Source of the DNA: Raineyella sp. LH-20
Lineage (GTDB): Bacteria > Actinomycetota > Actinomycetes > Propionibacteriales > Propionibacteriaceae
Direction: 5' to 3'
Length of the DNA: 64,000 nt
Assembly: GCF_033110965.1 (NCBI RefSeq)
Contig: NZ_CP137003.1
Span: 806,001-870,000, forward strand
Position 1 is the first letter of the stretch. Every line of letters starts with the position of its first letter. Below, piece by piece: positions 31,520-39,782 of this stretch. Below the pieces are notes generated by a model. That model was not told the DNA's origin. It worked only from the letters and a program-made list of their open reading frames with translations, and did no database searches. The position numbers and the translations under genes were made by a program.

Positions 31520-32515
31520 ATGTCGTTGAGAATGAAGTTCAAGGGAGGAATCGCATTCCTCGCCGCCTCTGTGCTGACTCTTTCGCTGGCCGCCTGCACG
31601 GGCGGGCAGAAGGCGGAGTCCACGGCAGACGGGCTCACCAAGGTGAAGATCGGCCTTATTCCGATCTCCGCCGTGGCACCGGTGTACGTGGGAATCGAGC
31701 AGGGCTTCTTCAAGGAGGAGAAGATCGACCTCGAGCCCAAGATGGCCGCCTCGGGGTCGGCGATCACCGCATCGATCGCGAGCGGGGAGCAGCAGTTCGG
31801 CTTCTCCGCGAACGTGTCGATCTTCCAGGCGAACGAGAAGGGCCTGGACATGCGCATCGTGGCCCAGGGATCGCAGGCCGGACCGGGGGAGTCCTCCAAG
31901 TTCGAGGCGATCGTGGTCCGCCAGGACAGCCCGCTGAAGTCGCTGAAGGACCTCGAGGGCAAGACCGTCTCGGTCAACGCACTGAAGACCGTGGGCCCCA
32001 CGCTGATCGATGCCGCGATGCGCAAGGAGGGCGGAGACCCGACCAAGGTGAACATGACCGAGGTCGGCTTCGGCGACGCGAACGCCGCCGTCAAGGCGGG
32101 TCGCGTCGACGCCGCGTACCAGACCGAGCCCTTCATCACCGCTGGCGCCAAGGACGGCCTGCGCGTCCTGGACTACCACTACCAGGATCTCGCCCCGTCG
32201 ATCTGGATCGCCGGCTACTTCACCAGCGGCAAGTACGCCTCGCAGAACCCGGAGGTGGTCTCCCGCTTCCAGGCGGCGATGAACAAGTCGCTGACGTACG
32301 CCAGCGAGCACCCCGAGGCCGCCCGCAAGGCGATCACCACCTACACCGAGATCGATCCCGCGCTGGTCGACACGATGGTCCTGCCCGGCTGGGACACCAA
32401 CCTGGACCCGGCCTCCCCGGCCAGCCAGGTGATGATCGACGCGACCGTCGCCGACGGGCTGATCAAGCAGGCTCCGGACCCGGCGAAGACCTGGATCCAG
32501 CCGGCCGCGAAGTGA
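31520..32515 (+). CDS. ABC transporter substrate-binding lipoprotein (SsuA/NMT1 type)
   Basis: 331 residues. The signal peptide ends with lipobox LAAC (Cys near residue 29), and the mature protein starts with VKIGLIPISAVAPVYVGIEQGFFKEEKIDLE, typical of SsuA/TauA/THI5-like binding proteins. It captures the solute outside the membrane for the permeases at 33550 and 34335 and the ATPase at 35134. The ligand class (sulfonates, nitrate, aromatic acids, thiamine precursors) cannot be set by sequence alone. A Shine-Dalgarno-like AGAAAGAGAGG precedes the ATG. Confidence 0.88.
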   Translation: MSLRMKFKGGIAFLAASVLTLSLAACTGGQKAESTADGLTKVKIGLIPISAVAPVYVGIEQGFFKEEKIDLEPKMAASGSAITASIASGEQQFGFSANVSIFQANEKGLDMRIVAQGSQAGPGESSKFEAIVVRQDSPLKSLKDLEGKTVSVNALKTVGPTLIDAAMRKEGGDPTKVNMTEVGFGDANAAVKAGRVDAAYQTEPFITAGAKDGLRVLDYHYQDLAPSIWIAGYFTSGKYASQNPEVVSRFQAAMNKSLTYASEHPEAARKAITTYTEIDPALVDTMVLPGWDTNLDPASPASQVMIDATVADGLIKQAPDPAKTWIQPAAK

Positions 32516-32529
32516 CGGGTGGAGAGACG

Positions 32530-33390
32530 ATGACAGCACCGCTCACGGGGGGATCACTGCACGCGGTCGCCGGTGCGGCGAGCTACGTGGAGAGCGTTCC
32601 CGAGTACGCCTCGAACACAGGCGTGATCATCGGGGACGAGGCGATCCTGGTGGTCGACAGTCGCCTCACCCCCGACCTCGGACGCAACCTGCGTTCGGTG
32701 GTGGCACCGAAGGACGGCCCGGAGCGCCGGGTCGTGCTGGTCAACACCCACATGCACGGAGACCACTGGTTCGGGAACGTGGCCTTCAAGGACGCGCCGA
32801 TCATCTCCAGCCAGTGGACCCAGCAGCACCTGCACGACAACTGGACCGAGCAGGTGAAGATCTTCACCGGGAATCGGCCCCATCAGGCCGACGAGTTCGC
32901 CACGGTCGAGCCGGTGCTGCCCAACCTGGGGATCAGTTCCGCGGTCACGGTCGGCCTGGGCCAGGCCCAGGCGACCGTGCTCCCACTGAGCCACGCCCAC
33001 ACCCCCGGTGACGTGATCGTGCTGGCCGAGCGCGGCACCGTGGCGTACGCCGGGGACGTGATCACCAACCGGCACTGGCCGGTGCTGTGGGATGCGAACC
33101 TGCCGGGCTGGATGGGTGTGCTCGACCAGCTCGCCGGGATGGGCCTGGACGTCATCGTGCCCGGCCATGGACCGGTCGGCGAGGCCACCGTGATCGGGCA
33201 GATGCAGCGGGCGCTCGGATTCCTCTGCCACCTGGCCCTGCTGCCCGCCGACCGCTGGGAGGATGCCGCCGATCGCTCGGAGTTCCGCGACTGGCTGCAT
33301 CGCAAGCGCTTCCAGCCCGGGGTCGAGACGATCACGGGGCAACTCGACCCCGATCAGATCGCCCAGTACGCGGCCCTGGCGACCGCCTGA
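32530..33390 (+). CDS. MBL-fold metallo-hydrolase
   Basis: 286 residues from the ATG at 32530, 14 bp after the binding-protein gene. The zinc motif HMHGDH (residues about 77-82), a later His in SHAHTPGD, the metal Asp in YAGDVI and the final His in VPGHGPV are all present, so a two-metal hydrolase is likely. The nearest known groups are beta-lactamase-like, quorum-lactone and SoxH-like hydrolases. Its place inside the transporter operon suggests hydrolysis of the imported compound or a ring-opening product. Confidence 0.85.
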   Translation: MTAPLTGGSLHAVAGAASYVESVPEYASNTGVIIGDEAILVVDSRLTPDLGRNLRSVVAPKDGPERRVVLVNTHMHGDHWFGNVAFKDAPIISSQWTQQHLHDNWTEQVKIFTGNRPHQADEFATVEPVLPNLGISSAVTVGLGQAQATVLPLSHAHTPGDVIVLAERGTVAYAGDVITNRHWPVLWDANLPGWMGVLDQLAGMGLDVIVPGHGPVGEATVIGQMQRALGFLCHLALLPADRWEDAADRSEFRDWLHRKRFQPGVETITGQLDPDQIAQYAALATA

Positions 33391-33472
33391 CCGGGCCCGT
33401 TCCGTCGCGATGAACGTACGACGGATGTCGGTGCGGAGCGGCGCAGAAGAATCGTTGAGAAGGAGAAATCTG

Positions 33473-33550
33473 GTGGAACCAAGAATTCCCACCGATCTCA
33501 TGACCTGGTCGTCGATGTCGCCGACCGTCGGCTGGAGGTGGATGTCGTGA
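33473..33550 (+). CDS. Possible 25-residue leader peptide
   Basis: GTG at 33473 with AAGGAG seven bases upstream encodes VEPRIPTDLMTWSSMSPTVG and five more residues, ending in TGATG that overlaps the permease ATG at 33550. The ribosome site and overlap suggest translation coupled to the permease; the peptide itself has three Trp and no recognised motif. It could be chance. Confidence 0.35.
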   Translation: MEPRIPTDLMTWSSMSPTVGWRWMS

Positions 33551-34338
33551 TGCGACGTGTGGGACCAAGGGGATCGAGCCTCGTCCTGGGACTCGCCGGC
33601 GTGCTGACCCTGCTGCTGGTGCTGGAGGTGGTGCCCCGGCTCGGGATCGTCGATCGGGCGTACCTCCCGCCGGCCTCCGAGATGCTGGTGGCCCTGTCCG
33701 AGAGGGTGCAGACCGGAGAGTTCTGGGTCGCCCTGGGACAGACCCTCACCACCTGGGTCACCGGCCTGGCCATCTCGATGGTGGCCGGCCTCGTCCTCGG
33801 CGTACTGATCGGCACCGTGCCGATCCTGCGGGAGATCACCGCCTCCACCATCGAGTTCCTCCGGCCGGTGCCCTCGGTGGCCCTGATCCCGGTCGCGGTC
33901 CTGGTGCTGGGCACCGGGATGGGGTCGACCCTGCTGCTGGTCGTCTACGCCGCCTTCTGGCAGGTGCTCCTGCAGGTGCTGGCCGGTGTCCAGGACGTGG
34001 ATCCGGTCGCCTCCGACACGGCACGCTCGTACCGCTTCGGCACGGTCACCCGGCTCCGCACGCTGGTCTGGCCGACGACGCTGCCGTACGTGATGACGGG
34101 TCTGCGCCTGTCGGCGTCGGTGGCGCTGATCCTGACCGTCACGGGTGAACTGCTGATCGGGACACCCGGGATCGGCACCCTGGTCGCGGTGGCGCAGTCC
34201 TCGGGCGCGATCGCCTCGATGTACGCGCTGGTCATCGTGACCGGTCTGCTCGGCGTACTGGTGAACCTGCTGGCGCGGGCACTGGAATCCCGAGCCCTGT
34301 TCTGGCATCCGTCCGTCCGTGGAGAGGTGGCAGCATGA
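33550..34338 (+). CDS. ABC transporter permease (SsuC type)
   Basis: 262 residues from the ATG at 33550; a GTG at 33547 is an alternative. Six hydrophobic segments, and the EAA loop motif is EAA-like around VDPVASDTARSYRFGTVTRLRTLVWPTTLPYVMTGLRL. Start of the first of two permease genes, overlapping the next by ATGA. Together they would form the heteromeric channel of an SsuABC-like importer. Confidence 0.88.
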   Translation: MRRVGPRGSSLVLGLAGVLTLLLVLEVVPRLGIVDRAYLPPASEMLVALSERVQTGEFWVALGQTLTTWVTGLAISMVAGLVLGVLIGTVPILREITASTIEFLRPVPSVALIPVAVLVLGTGMGSTLLLVVYAAFWQVLLQVLAGVQDVDPVASDTARSYRFGTVTRLRTLVWPTTLPYVMTGLRLSASVALILTVTGELLIGTPGIGTLVAVAQSSGAIASMYALVIVTGLLGVLVNLLARALESRALFWHPSVRGEVAA

Positions 34339-35129
34339 ACCCCACCGTGCGGCGGATCCTGTTCGCGGTCGCCCTGCCCATCGTCCTGTTGGCCGCTTGG
34401 TGGATCCTCTCCGACTCCAGCACCTCGGTCTACAACCCGCCGCTCCGGTCGATCCTGACCGCGCTGGGCACGACCTGGTTCACCGGAGCAAACGGCCGGA
34501 GCCTGATCATCAAGGACGTGCTGCCCTCCCTGGGGCGCCTCCTGTTCGGCTACCTCGTCGCGCTCGTCGTGGGCGTGGCCCTCGGCATCGCGATCGGCCT
34601 GTCCCGCCGCCTGCGCGCCTACACCGAGCCCGTGTTGGAGTTCTTCCGGGCCATCCCGCCGCCGGTGATGGTCCCGGTGCTGATGCTCTTCCTCGGGCTC
34701 GGAACGCCCATGCGCATCTTCGTGATCGCGACCGGCTGCCTGTGGCCGATCCTGCTCAACACGATCGAGGGCGTACGCGGCATCGATCCCGTGCTCCGCG
34801 ACACCGCGCGGGCATACCGGCTCGGCCGGATCGCGACCCTGCGCTCCCTGATCCTGCGGGGGGCCAGCCCGCAGATCGTCACCGGGGGCCGTCAGGCACT
34901 GTCCATCGGCATCATCCTGATGGTCGTCTCCGAGATGTTCTCCGCGCGCGACGGCCTGGGCTTCACCATCATCCAGTTCCAGCGGACCTTTTCGATCCCC
35001 GAGATGTGGTCAGGCGTGATCATCCTCGGCGTCATCGGAGTGGCCCTGTCCCTCGTCTTCCGGGCCGTCGCGGACGCGGCCCTCGGCTGGTACCGCGGAT
35101 ACCAGCGCTCTCAGCATGGAGGTGCCTGA
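34335..35129 (+). CDS. ABC transporter permease, second subunit
   Basis: 264 residues; its start overlaps the previous stop (ATGA). Similar build to the 33550 gene: about six helices and the loop GIDPVLRDTARAYRLGRIATLRSLILRGASPQIVTGGRQAL. Two different permease genes in one operon imply a heterodimer, less common than the single SsuC homodimer. Confidence 0.88.
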   Translation: MNPTVRRILFAVALPIVLLAAWWILSDSSTSVYNPPLRSILTALGTTWFTGANGRSLIIKDVLPSLGRLLFGYLVALVVGVALGIAIGLSRRLRAYTEPVLEFFRAIPPPVMVPVLMLFLGLGTPMRIFVIATGCLWPILLNTIEGVRGIDPVLRDTARAYRLGRIATLRSLILRGASPQIVTGGRQALSIGIILMVVSEMFSARDGLGFTIIQFQRTFSIPEMWSGVIILGVIGVALSLVFRAVADAALGWYRGYQRSQHGGA

Positions 35130-35133
35130 ACAC

Positions 35134-35997
35134 ATGACCACCAATGTGGCTTACGCCGTCCCGGACAACGGGGGCGCAACCCTCGAGGTGCGCCGACTCA
35201 CCAAGGTCTACACCGGACGAGGCGAACCCGTCGAGGCCATCCGCCGGATCGACCTCAGTGTCGCCGCCGGGGAGTTGATCTGCGTGGTCGGGCCCTCCGG
35301 GGCCGGCAAGACCACGCTGCTGCGGTGCATGTCCGGCCTGATGGCACCGACCTCCGGCGAGGTGGTGCTGGGCGGAACGCCGATCAGCGGCCCGCCGAAG
35401 GGCATGGCCGTGGTGCTGCAGGAATACGGCCGATCGCTGTTCCCGTGGCTGACGGTGGCCCAGAACGTGGAGCTCCCGCTGAAGGAGAAGGGCGTGCCGA
35501 AGGCGGAGCGGAAGCGGCTGGTCAGCCAGGCGCTGGAGGCCGTGGCGCTCGCGGACGTCCCCGACTCCTATCCCTGGCAGCTCTCCGGCGGGATGCAGCA
35601 GCGCGTGGCGATCGCCCGCGCCGCCGCGTACGAGCCGAAGGTGCTGCTGATGGACGAGCCCTTCGCGGCCGTCGACGCGCAGACCCGGTTCGAGCTGGAA
35701 GACCTGGTCCGGTCGCTGTGGAAGCGGCTCGGCGTCACCGTCGTGTTCGTCACCCACGACATCGACGAGGCGATCTACCTCGGCGAGCGCGTGGTCGTCC
35801 TGTCGGGCCGACCCACCGTCGTGCTGGAGGACGTCCGGGTCGACCTGGGCATCGACCGGGATCAGTTGGAGACCCGCGGCCACCCCGAATTCGCCCGCCT
35901 GCGTACGCACGTGTACGAGCTCATCCAGGCGGCCAAGCATGGGGCCCGAACACTGGAAGAGGCCCATCTGACCCACGGGGTCGCACGACAGGAGTAG
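35134..35997 (+). CDS. ABC transporter ATP-binding protein (SsuB/TauB type)
   Basis: 287 residues from the ATG at 35134, preceded by GGAGG; an in-frame ATG at 35116 is too close to the previous frame. Walker A GPSGAGKTT, signature LSGGMQQR, Walker B VLLMDEPF and switch THD are all intact. Energises uptake through the two upstream permeases. Confidence 0.93.
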   Translation: MTTNVAYAVPDNGGATLEVRRLTKVYTGRGEPVEAIRRIDLSVAAGELICVVGPSGAGKTTLLRCMSGLMAPTSGEVVLGGTPISGPPKGMAVVLQEYGRSLFPWLTVAQNVELPLKEKGVPKAERKRLVSQALEAVALADVPDSYPWQLSGGMQQRVAIARAAAYEPKVLLMDEPFAAVDAQTRFELEDLVRSLWKRLGVTVVFVTHDIDEAIYLGERVVVLSGRPTVVLEDVRVDLGIDRDQLETRGHPEFARLRTHVYELIQAAKHGARTLEEAHLTHGVARQE

Positions 35998-36000
35998 GTG

Positions 36001-36792
36001 ATGACGACCGCGAACACCGACCGTGCCGGAGCCACCCCGGGCGGCGCGAGCCGCTCGGGCGTCCTGGAGCGCAGCTTCGCCATTCTCAACGCGTTCAGGC
36101 CCAGCGACGAGTGCGTGCAGCCCTCGGAGCTGGCCCGCCGGGCCGGACTGTCCAAGGCGACCGGACACCGGATCGTGCAGGAGATGGTCATCCTCGGCAT
36201 CCTGGAAAAGGGTGACCACGGGGTCCGGATCGGCCTGCGCATGTTCGAGATCGGTCAGCTGGTGGCCCTGCACTCCCCGCTGCGGGTGGCGGCGCTGCCC
36301 TTCCTGTCCGACCTGGCGGCCACCACCGGGGGCGCGGTCCATCTCTCGGTGCTGGAGGGCGCCGATGTGGTGTACCTCGAGATCGTCAACCCGATCAAGG
36401 GGTTGTCGTCGCGGACCGGCGGCCGACTGCCCGCCCAGGCGACCGCGGCGGGCTGGGCGATCCTGGCCTTCTCGCCGGACACGGTGATCGAGACGATCGC
36501 GACACAGGTGCCCGCACGCCGTCCGTCCCCCGGACGGATGCCGACCGCGGCGGAGATCGCCAAGGTGCGATCGCAGCGCTACGCCCAGGATCCCGAGGCG
36601 GACCGCGAGGCCGTCGAAGCGGTCGCGGTCCCCGTCCTCGACCCCGAGGGCTACGCGGTGGCGGCCCTGTCCCTGCTGCACCCCTCGGGCACCCGAGACC
36701 TGTCCCGTTTCGTCCCCGCCCTCCAGGTGGCCGCGAAGGGGTTGAGCCGCGCCCTGCACCACCTCGCCATGCGCCGTCTCGAGAGCTCTTAG
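36001..36792 (+). CDS. IclR family transcriptional regulator
   Basis: 263 residues from the ATG at 36001; a GTG at 35998 is adjacent. The N-terminal winged HTH is at about 18-80 (SELARRAGLSKATGHRIVQEMVILGILEKG, with the recognition helix in SKATGHRIV). The C-terminal ligand domain follows (about 100-255). Such regulators usually bind an aromatic acid or its breakdown product. It is encoded at the end of the transporter operon, and the candidate operators at 31362 and 36820 flank the cluster's two transcription units. Confidence 0.9.
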   Translation: MTTANTDRAGATPGGASRSGVLERSFAILNAFRPSDECVQPSELARRAGLSKATGHRIVQEMVILGILEKGDHGVRIGLRMFEIGQLVALHSPLRVAALPFLSDLAATTGGAVHLSVLEGADVVYLEIVNPIKGLSSRTGGRLPAQATAAGWAILAFSPDTVIETIATQVPARRPSPGRMPTAAEIAKVRSQRYAQDPEADREAVEAVAVPVLDPEGYAVAALSLLHPSGTRDLSRFVPALQVAAKGLSRALHHLAMRRLESS

Positions 36793-36819
36793 GCGAAGCG
36801 CGGAGATATCCCCCCGCGA

Positions 36820-36836
36820 GTCTCATTCAATGGGGC
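36820..36836. promoter_or_regulatory. Candidate IclR operator (copy 2)
   Basis: GTCTCATTCAATGGGGC differs at only two positions from the site at 31362-31378. It lies 70 bp before the Rid-family gene, beyond the IclR stop. Confidence 0.55.
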
Positions 36837-36905
36837 GCAGCCTTGTCCTGCCTCCGACAAAAAGATTCGATAGTGATACACGATCACGGAAAGGTGACGT
36901 CAGAA

Positions 36906-37310
36906 ATGATTGAACGCGTCAACACCAACGCAGCCCCTCTGGTCGGCTTCTCCACCGGTACGGCGGCTCCCCTCTCGCAGGCGATTGTGGTCGGCGACCT
37001 GATCTACTGCTCGGGCACCGGACCGCTCGACCCGGCGACCCGGACGGTGGTTTCCGACGATTTCGTCGAACAGGTGGGCCAGACCCTGTCCAACATGCTG
37101 CGTACGGTCGAGGCCGCCGGCGGCAACATCAACAGCATCGTCAAGTGCAACGTCTTCCTCAGCGATGTCCACAACTTCCAGGACTTCAACGCGGCCTACC
37201 GTGCGTTCTTCGCCGAGGCCGACGACTTCCCGGCTCGGACGACCGTGGGCGCCGTCCTGCACCGGGACCGGGTCCAGGTCGAGATCGACTGCGTGGCCAC
37301 CAAGGCATGA
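36906..37310 (+). CDS. RidA/YjgF family deaminase
   Basis: 134 residues from the ATG at 36906, which follows a GGAAAGG-type site. Family features are YCSGTGPLDPATRT and FPARTTVGAVLHRDRVQVEIDCVA, with the conserved catalytic Arg in ARTTVG. Rid proteins deaminate enamines/imines; some members act as 2-aminomuconate deaminases in meta-cleavage of aminoaromatics. The next gene is a 3-hydroxyanthranilate dioxygenase-like protein, which favours that second role here. Confidence 0.85.
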   Translation: MIERVNTNAAPLVGFSTGTAAPLSQAIVVGDLIYCSGTGPLDPATRTVVSDDFVEQVGQTLSNMLRTVEAAGGNINSIVKCNVFLSDVHNFQDFNAAYRAFFAEADDFPARTTVGAVLHRDRVQVEIDCVATKA

Positions 37311-37372
37311 GCCGACCCGGCAACAGGGCCTGAAGCAGATATCAACCATCACCCGATGAGAGGGTCGAGGAA

Positions 37373-37915
37373 ATGAGCAAGGTAATCCAGTCGTCGAATC
37401 TGCCCATCATTGACCTGGAGTCAGTGGTGGAGGACATGATCGCCACCGGTCGGCAGGTGTCGGTGCTGTGGCAGTATCCGGGCTCGCTCGCGTTCGTCGC
37501 GAAGGGGCGCGACTACCGCAGCGAGTTCCATATCAATGCCAGCGAAGAAGTCACCTACATGATTCGGGGGACGATGAACCTGCACCATCGCACCCCGGAG
37601 GGGGTGGAGAGCATCGCGGTCATCCCGGCCGGATCCTCGAACTGGATGCCGTCGAACACCGAGCATTCCCCGCGGTTCCCGTCGGACGCCTTCGCACTCA
37701 TCCTGGAGCGGAGCCGGCTGGAGGGCGAGATCGATCGCTTCCGCTGGTACTGCCCGGAGTGTGACGAGTTCCTGCACGAGGAGGAGTACGTCGTGGAGGA
37801 CTACACCCTGGACCCCGTGTCCAAGGCATACGCACGGTTCTTCGACTCGGTCGAGGCCCGGACGTGCACACACTGCGGTCACGTCATGCCTCGCCCCGAG
37901 GAGCAGGTCGGCTGA
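37373..37915 (+). CDS. 3-hydroxyanthranilate 3,4-dioxygenase-like cupin
   Basis: 180 residues. Cupin iron ligands can be read as H53, E58 or E59, and H98. C127/C130 and C165/C168 form the rubredoxin-like iron site seen in bacterial 3-hydroxyanthranilate dioxygenases. It would open the ring of 3-hydroxyanthranilate or a related aminophenol. The neighbouring Rid gene supports a meta-cleavage route. The usual ACMS decarboxylase and semialdehyde dehydrogenase are not in this cluster, so the real substrate may differ. Confidence 0.8.
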   Translation: MSKVIQSSNLPIIDLESVVEDMIATGRQVSVLWQYPGSLAFVAKGRDYRSEFHINASEEVTYMIRGTMNLHHRTPEGVESIAVIPAGSSNWMPSNTEHSPRFPSDAFALILERSRLEGEIDRFRWYCPECDEFLHEEEYVVEDYTLDPVSKAYARFFDSVEARTCTHCGHVMPRPEEQVG

Positions 37916-37940
37916 TCGGCCGCACCGCACCCGTGGTCCG

Positions 37941-38705
37941 TCAGCGCCACCACAGCCACGCCGCCAGGAAAAACCCGCCGGCCGCGACGACCGCGCGCAG
38001 CACCTGCTCGGGGATCAGGCGTTGGATCACCGGGCCGAAATTTCCGCCGACCACGCAGCCCAGTCCCAGCGCGATCGCCGCGGCCCAGTTCACCGGCCCG
38101 AAGCCGATGAAGATCACCGAGGCGATGAGGTTGCTCACCCCCAGCAACAGGCTCTTGATCACCATCGCCCGGGTGAACATCTCGGAGCTGGCGATCAGGG
38201 TCAGCGCCAGGTACATCACGCCTGCGCCGGCGCCGAAGTAGCCGCCGTAGCAGCACACCAGGAACAGCCCGAGCCAGTAGACGACGGGGTTGGGCTCGCC
38301 GGCCCGCAGCCGGCTGATCCGCGGGCTGAGCAGCAACAGCACCGAGGCGAGCACGATCAGCCACGGCACCACGGCAGTGAAGCTCGACTCTCCGGCGACC
38401 AGCAGCAGCGCCGCTCCGAGACCGCCGCCGACCGCGGCCACCACCAGCTGTGCCGTCAGGGTCCGGCGAGAGCCGCCGGTCACCGTACGTAGCGCTCTGG
38501 CGGTGGAGCCGACCCCCACGCCGACCAGTCCCAGCGTGTTGGACACGTTCGCCGCCACCGGTGACAGGCCCGCCGCCAGCAGCACCGGATAGCTGACCAG
38601 CGAGGCCAACCCGGTCAGATAGCCGACGATGCCGGTGCCGACCCCGGCGAGTGCGATCAGCGCCAGCACGCCCAGCGGCATCCCGAGGATCTCGAAACCA
38701 CCCAT
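37941..38705 (-). CDS. TSUP (TauE/SafE) family transporter
   Basis: 254 residues with about eight hydrophobic helices and the repeated family motif GxGxGFxxxP-like segments (YFGAGAGVMYLALTL, NFGPVIQR). TSUP members export sulfite, sulfonates or organic acids. Its stop is 26 bp from the cupin stop on the opposite strand, so it is probably a neighbour by position only. A role in the catabolic cluster is possible if it exports a product. Confidence 0.85.
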   Translation of the reverse strand: MGGFEILGMPLGVLALIALAGVGTGIVGYLTGLASLVSYPVLLAAGLSPVAANVSNTLGLVGVGVGSTARALRTVTGGSRRTLTAQLVVAAVGGGLGAALLLVAGESSFTAVVPWLIVLASVLLLLSPRISRLRAGEPNPVVYWLGLFLVCCYGGYFGAGAGVMYLALTLIASSEMFTRAMVIKSLLLGVSNLIASVIFIGFGPVNWAAAIALGLGCVVGGNFGPVIQRLIPEQVLRAVVAAGGFFLAAWLWWR

Positions 38706-38797
38706 CCACCCCTCCTGACCGCGCCGACGGGTGCGGCGCCACCCCGGACGTCAGGCTCGTCCCGATGCCCAGGGTGGAGCCTAGACCCCGGTCGGCC

Positions 38798-39781
38798 TCA
38801 CCCGACGGCGGTGCCGTGGACGGCCCGGTCGATCTCGGCCGAGGTGGGGCTGGTCGCCGGACCCTCGCGGGTCACCGCCAGGGCCGCGGCCACACCGGCA
38901 CGGGTGGCGGCGTCGACCAGTCCGGCGCCGTCGGCGAGCTGCGCACACAGCACGCCACAGTGGGCGTCACCGGCGCCGTTGGTGTCGACGGCCTGCACGG
39001 CCAGCGCCGGGACGTCGACGACGACCGGGGCACCATCGCCGGCCCGCTGCGCCACGATGGCGCCCTGCGCGCCGCGGCGGAGGATGACGTGGCACCCCAG
39101 TCCCGTGGCGAGGTCGCCGGCCAGCGCCATCGGATCGGTGTCGTACGTCGCGGTCGAGCCGACGTGGAGCCGGTCGGCAAGGATCCGCGCCTCCCGTTCG
39201 TTGGTGCTCCACACCGTGGTGCGGGCGATCACCGTACGCAACGCCTCGTCGTCGATCTCCCCGATCACCGGTGACGGGTCGACGACGACGGTCGTCGCGG
39301 CGGGGAGCCGGGGCAGCCAGTGGATCAGCGCGGCCCGGTTGTCGGCGTGCACCAGCGAGTAGCCCGAGACGTACACGACGTCCTGCTCGGTGACCGCTGC
39401 CGCCTGGTAGTCGCCGATCCCGGCGTGGCCCTCGGCACCGACGGTGGAGACGAACGTACGTTCCGCCGAGTCGTCGACCAGGGCGACGCAGAAGCCGGTG
39501 TCGTGGTCGGTCGCGGCCGGGGAGAGGACCTCGACCCCCTCCCGGCGCATCGCGGCCCGGACGAGGTCGCCGAACGGGCCGGTGCCGTGGCCGCCGGCGT
39601 AGACCACATCGCCCCCGTCGCGCGCCGCGGCGACCATCACGTTGATGCCGCCGCCGGCGGCGAGCTGATGACTGCGGGCGAAGGTGTCGCCGCCGGGCTC
39701 GGGGATCGCGTCGATCCGCATCACCAGGTCGACGATCGCCTGACCGGTGTGGATGACGCGCCCGTGGCTGTCGGTGCCCAT
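38798..39781 (-). CDS. PfkB family carbohydrate/nucleoside kinase
   Basis: 327 residues from the ATG at 39781, 1 bp after the permease stop. PfkB motifs are GGGINVMVAAAR near the N-terminus and the C-terminal DTNGAGDAHCGVL, with the catalytic Asp. Phosphorylates a sugar or nucleoside in the cytoplasm. The gene content matches the E. coli yegV position in a yegTUVW-like set, where the substrate is still unknown. Last gene of the minus-strand operon. Confidence 0.85.
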   Translation of the reverse strand: MGTDSHGRVIHTGQAIVDLVMRIDAIPEPGGDTFARSHQLAAGGGINVMVAAARDGGDVVYAGGHGTGPFGDLVRAAMRREGVEVLSPAATDHDTGFCVALVDDSAERTFVSTVGAEGHAGIGDYQAAAVTEQDVVYVSGYSLVHADNRAALIHWLPRLPAATTVVVDPSPVIGEIDDEALRTVIARTTVWSTNEREARILADRLHVGSTATYDTDPMALAGDLATGLGCHVILRRGAQGAIVAQRAGDGAPVVVDVPALAVQAVDTNGAGDAHCGVLCAQLADGAGLVDAATRAGVAAALAVTREGPATSPTSAEIDRAVHGTAVG

Positions 39782-39782
39782 G

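Noticed and set aside
37941-38705. TSUP exporter as part of the catabolic operon
   Set aside because: It is on the opposite strand with its own start and convergent end; only proximity suggests a link.
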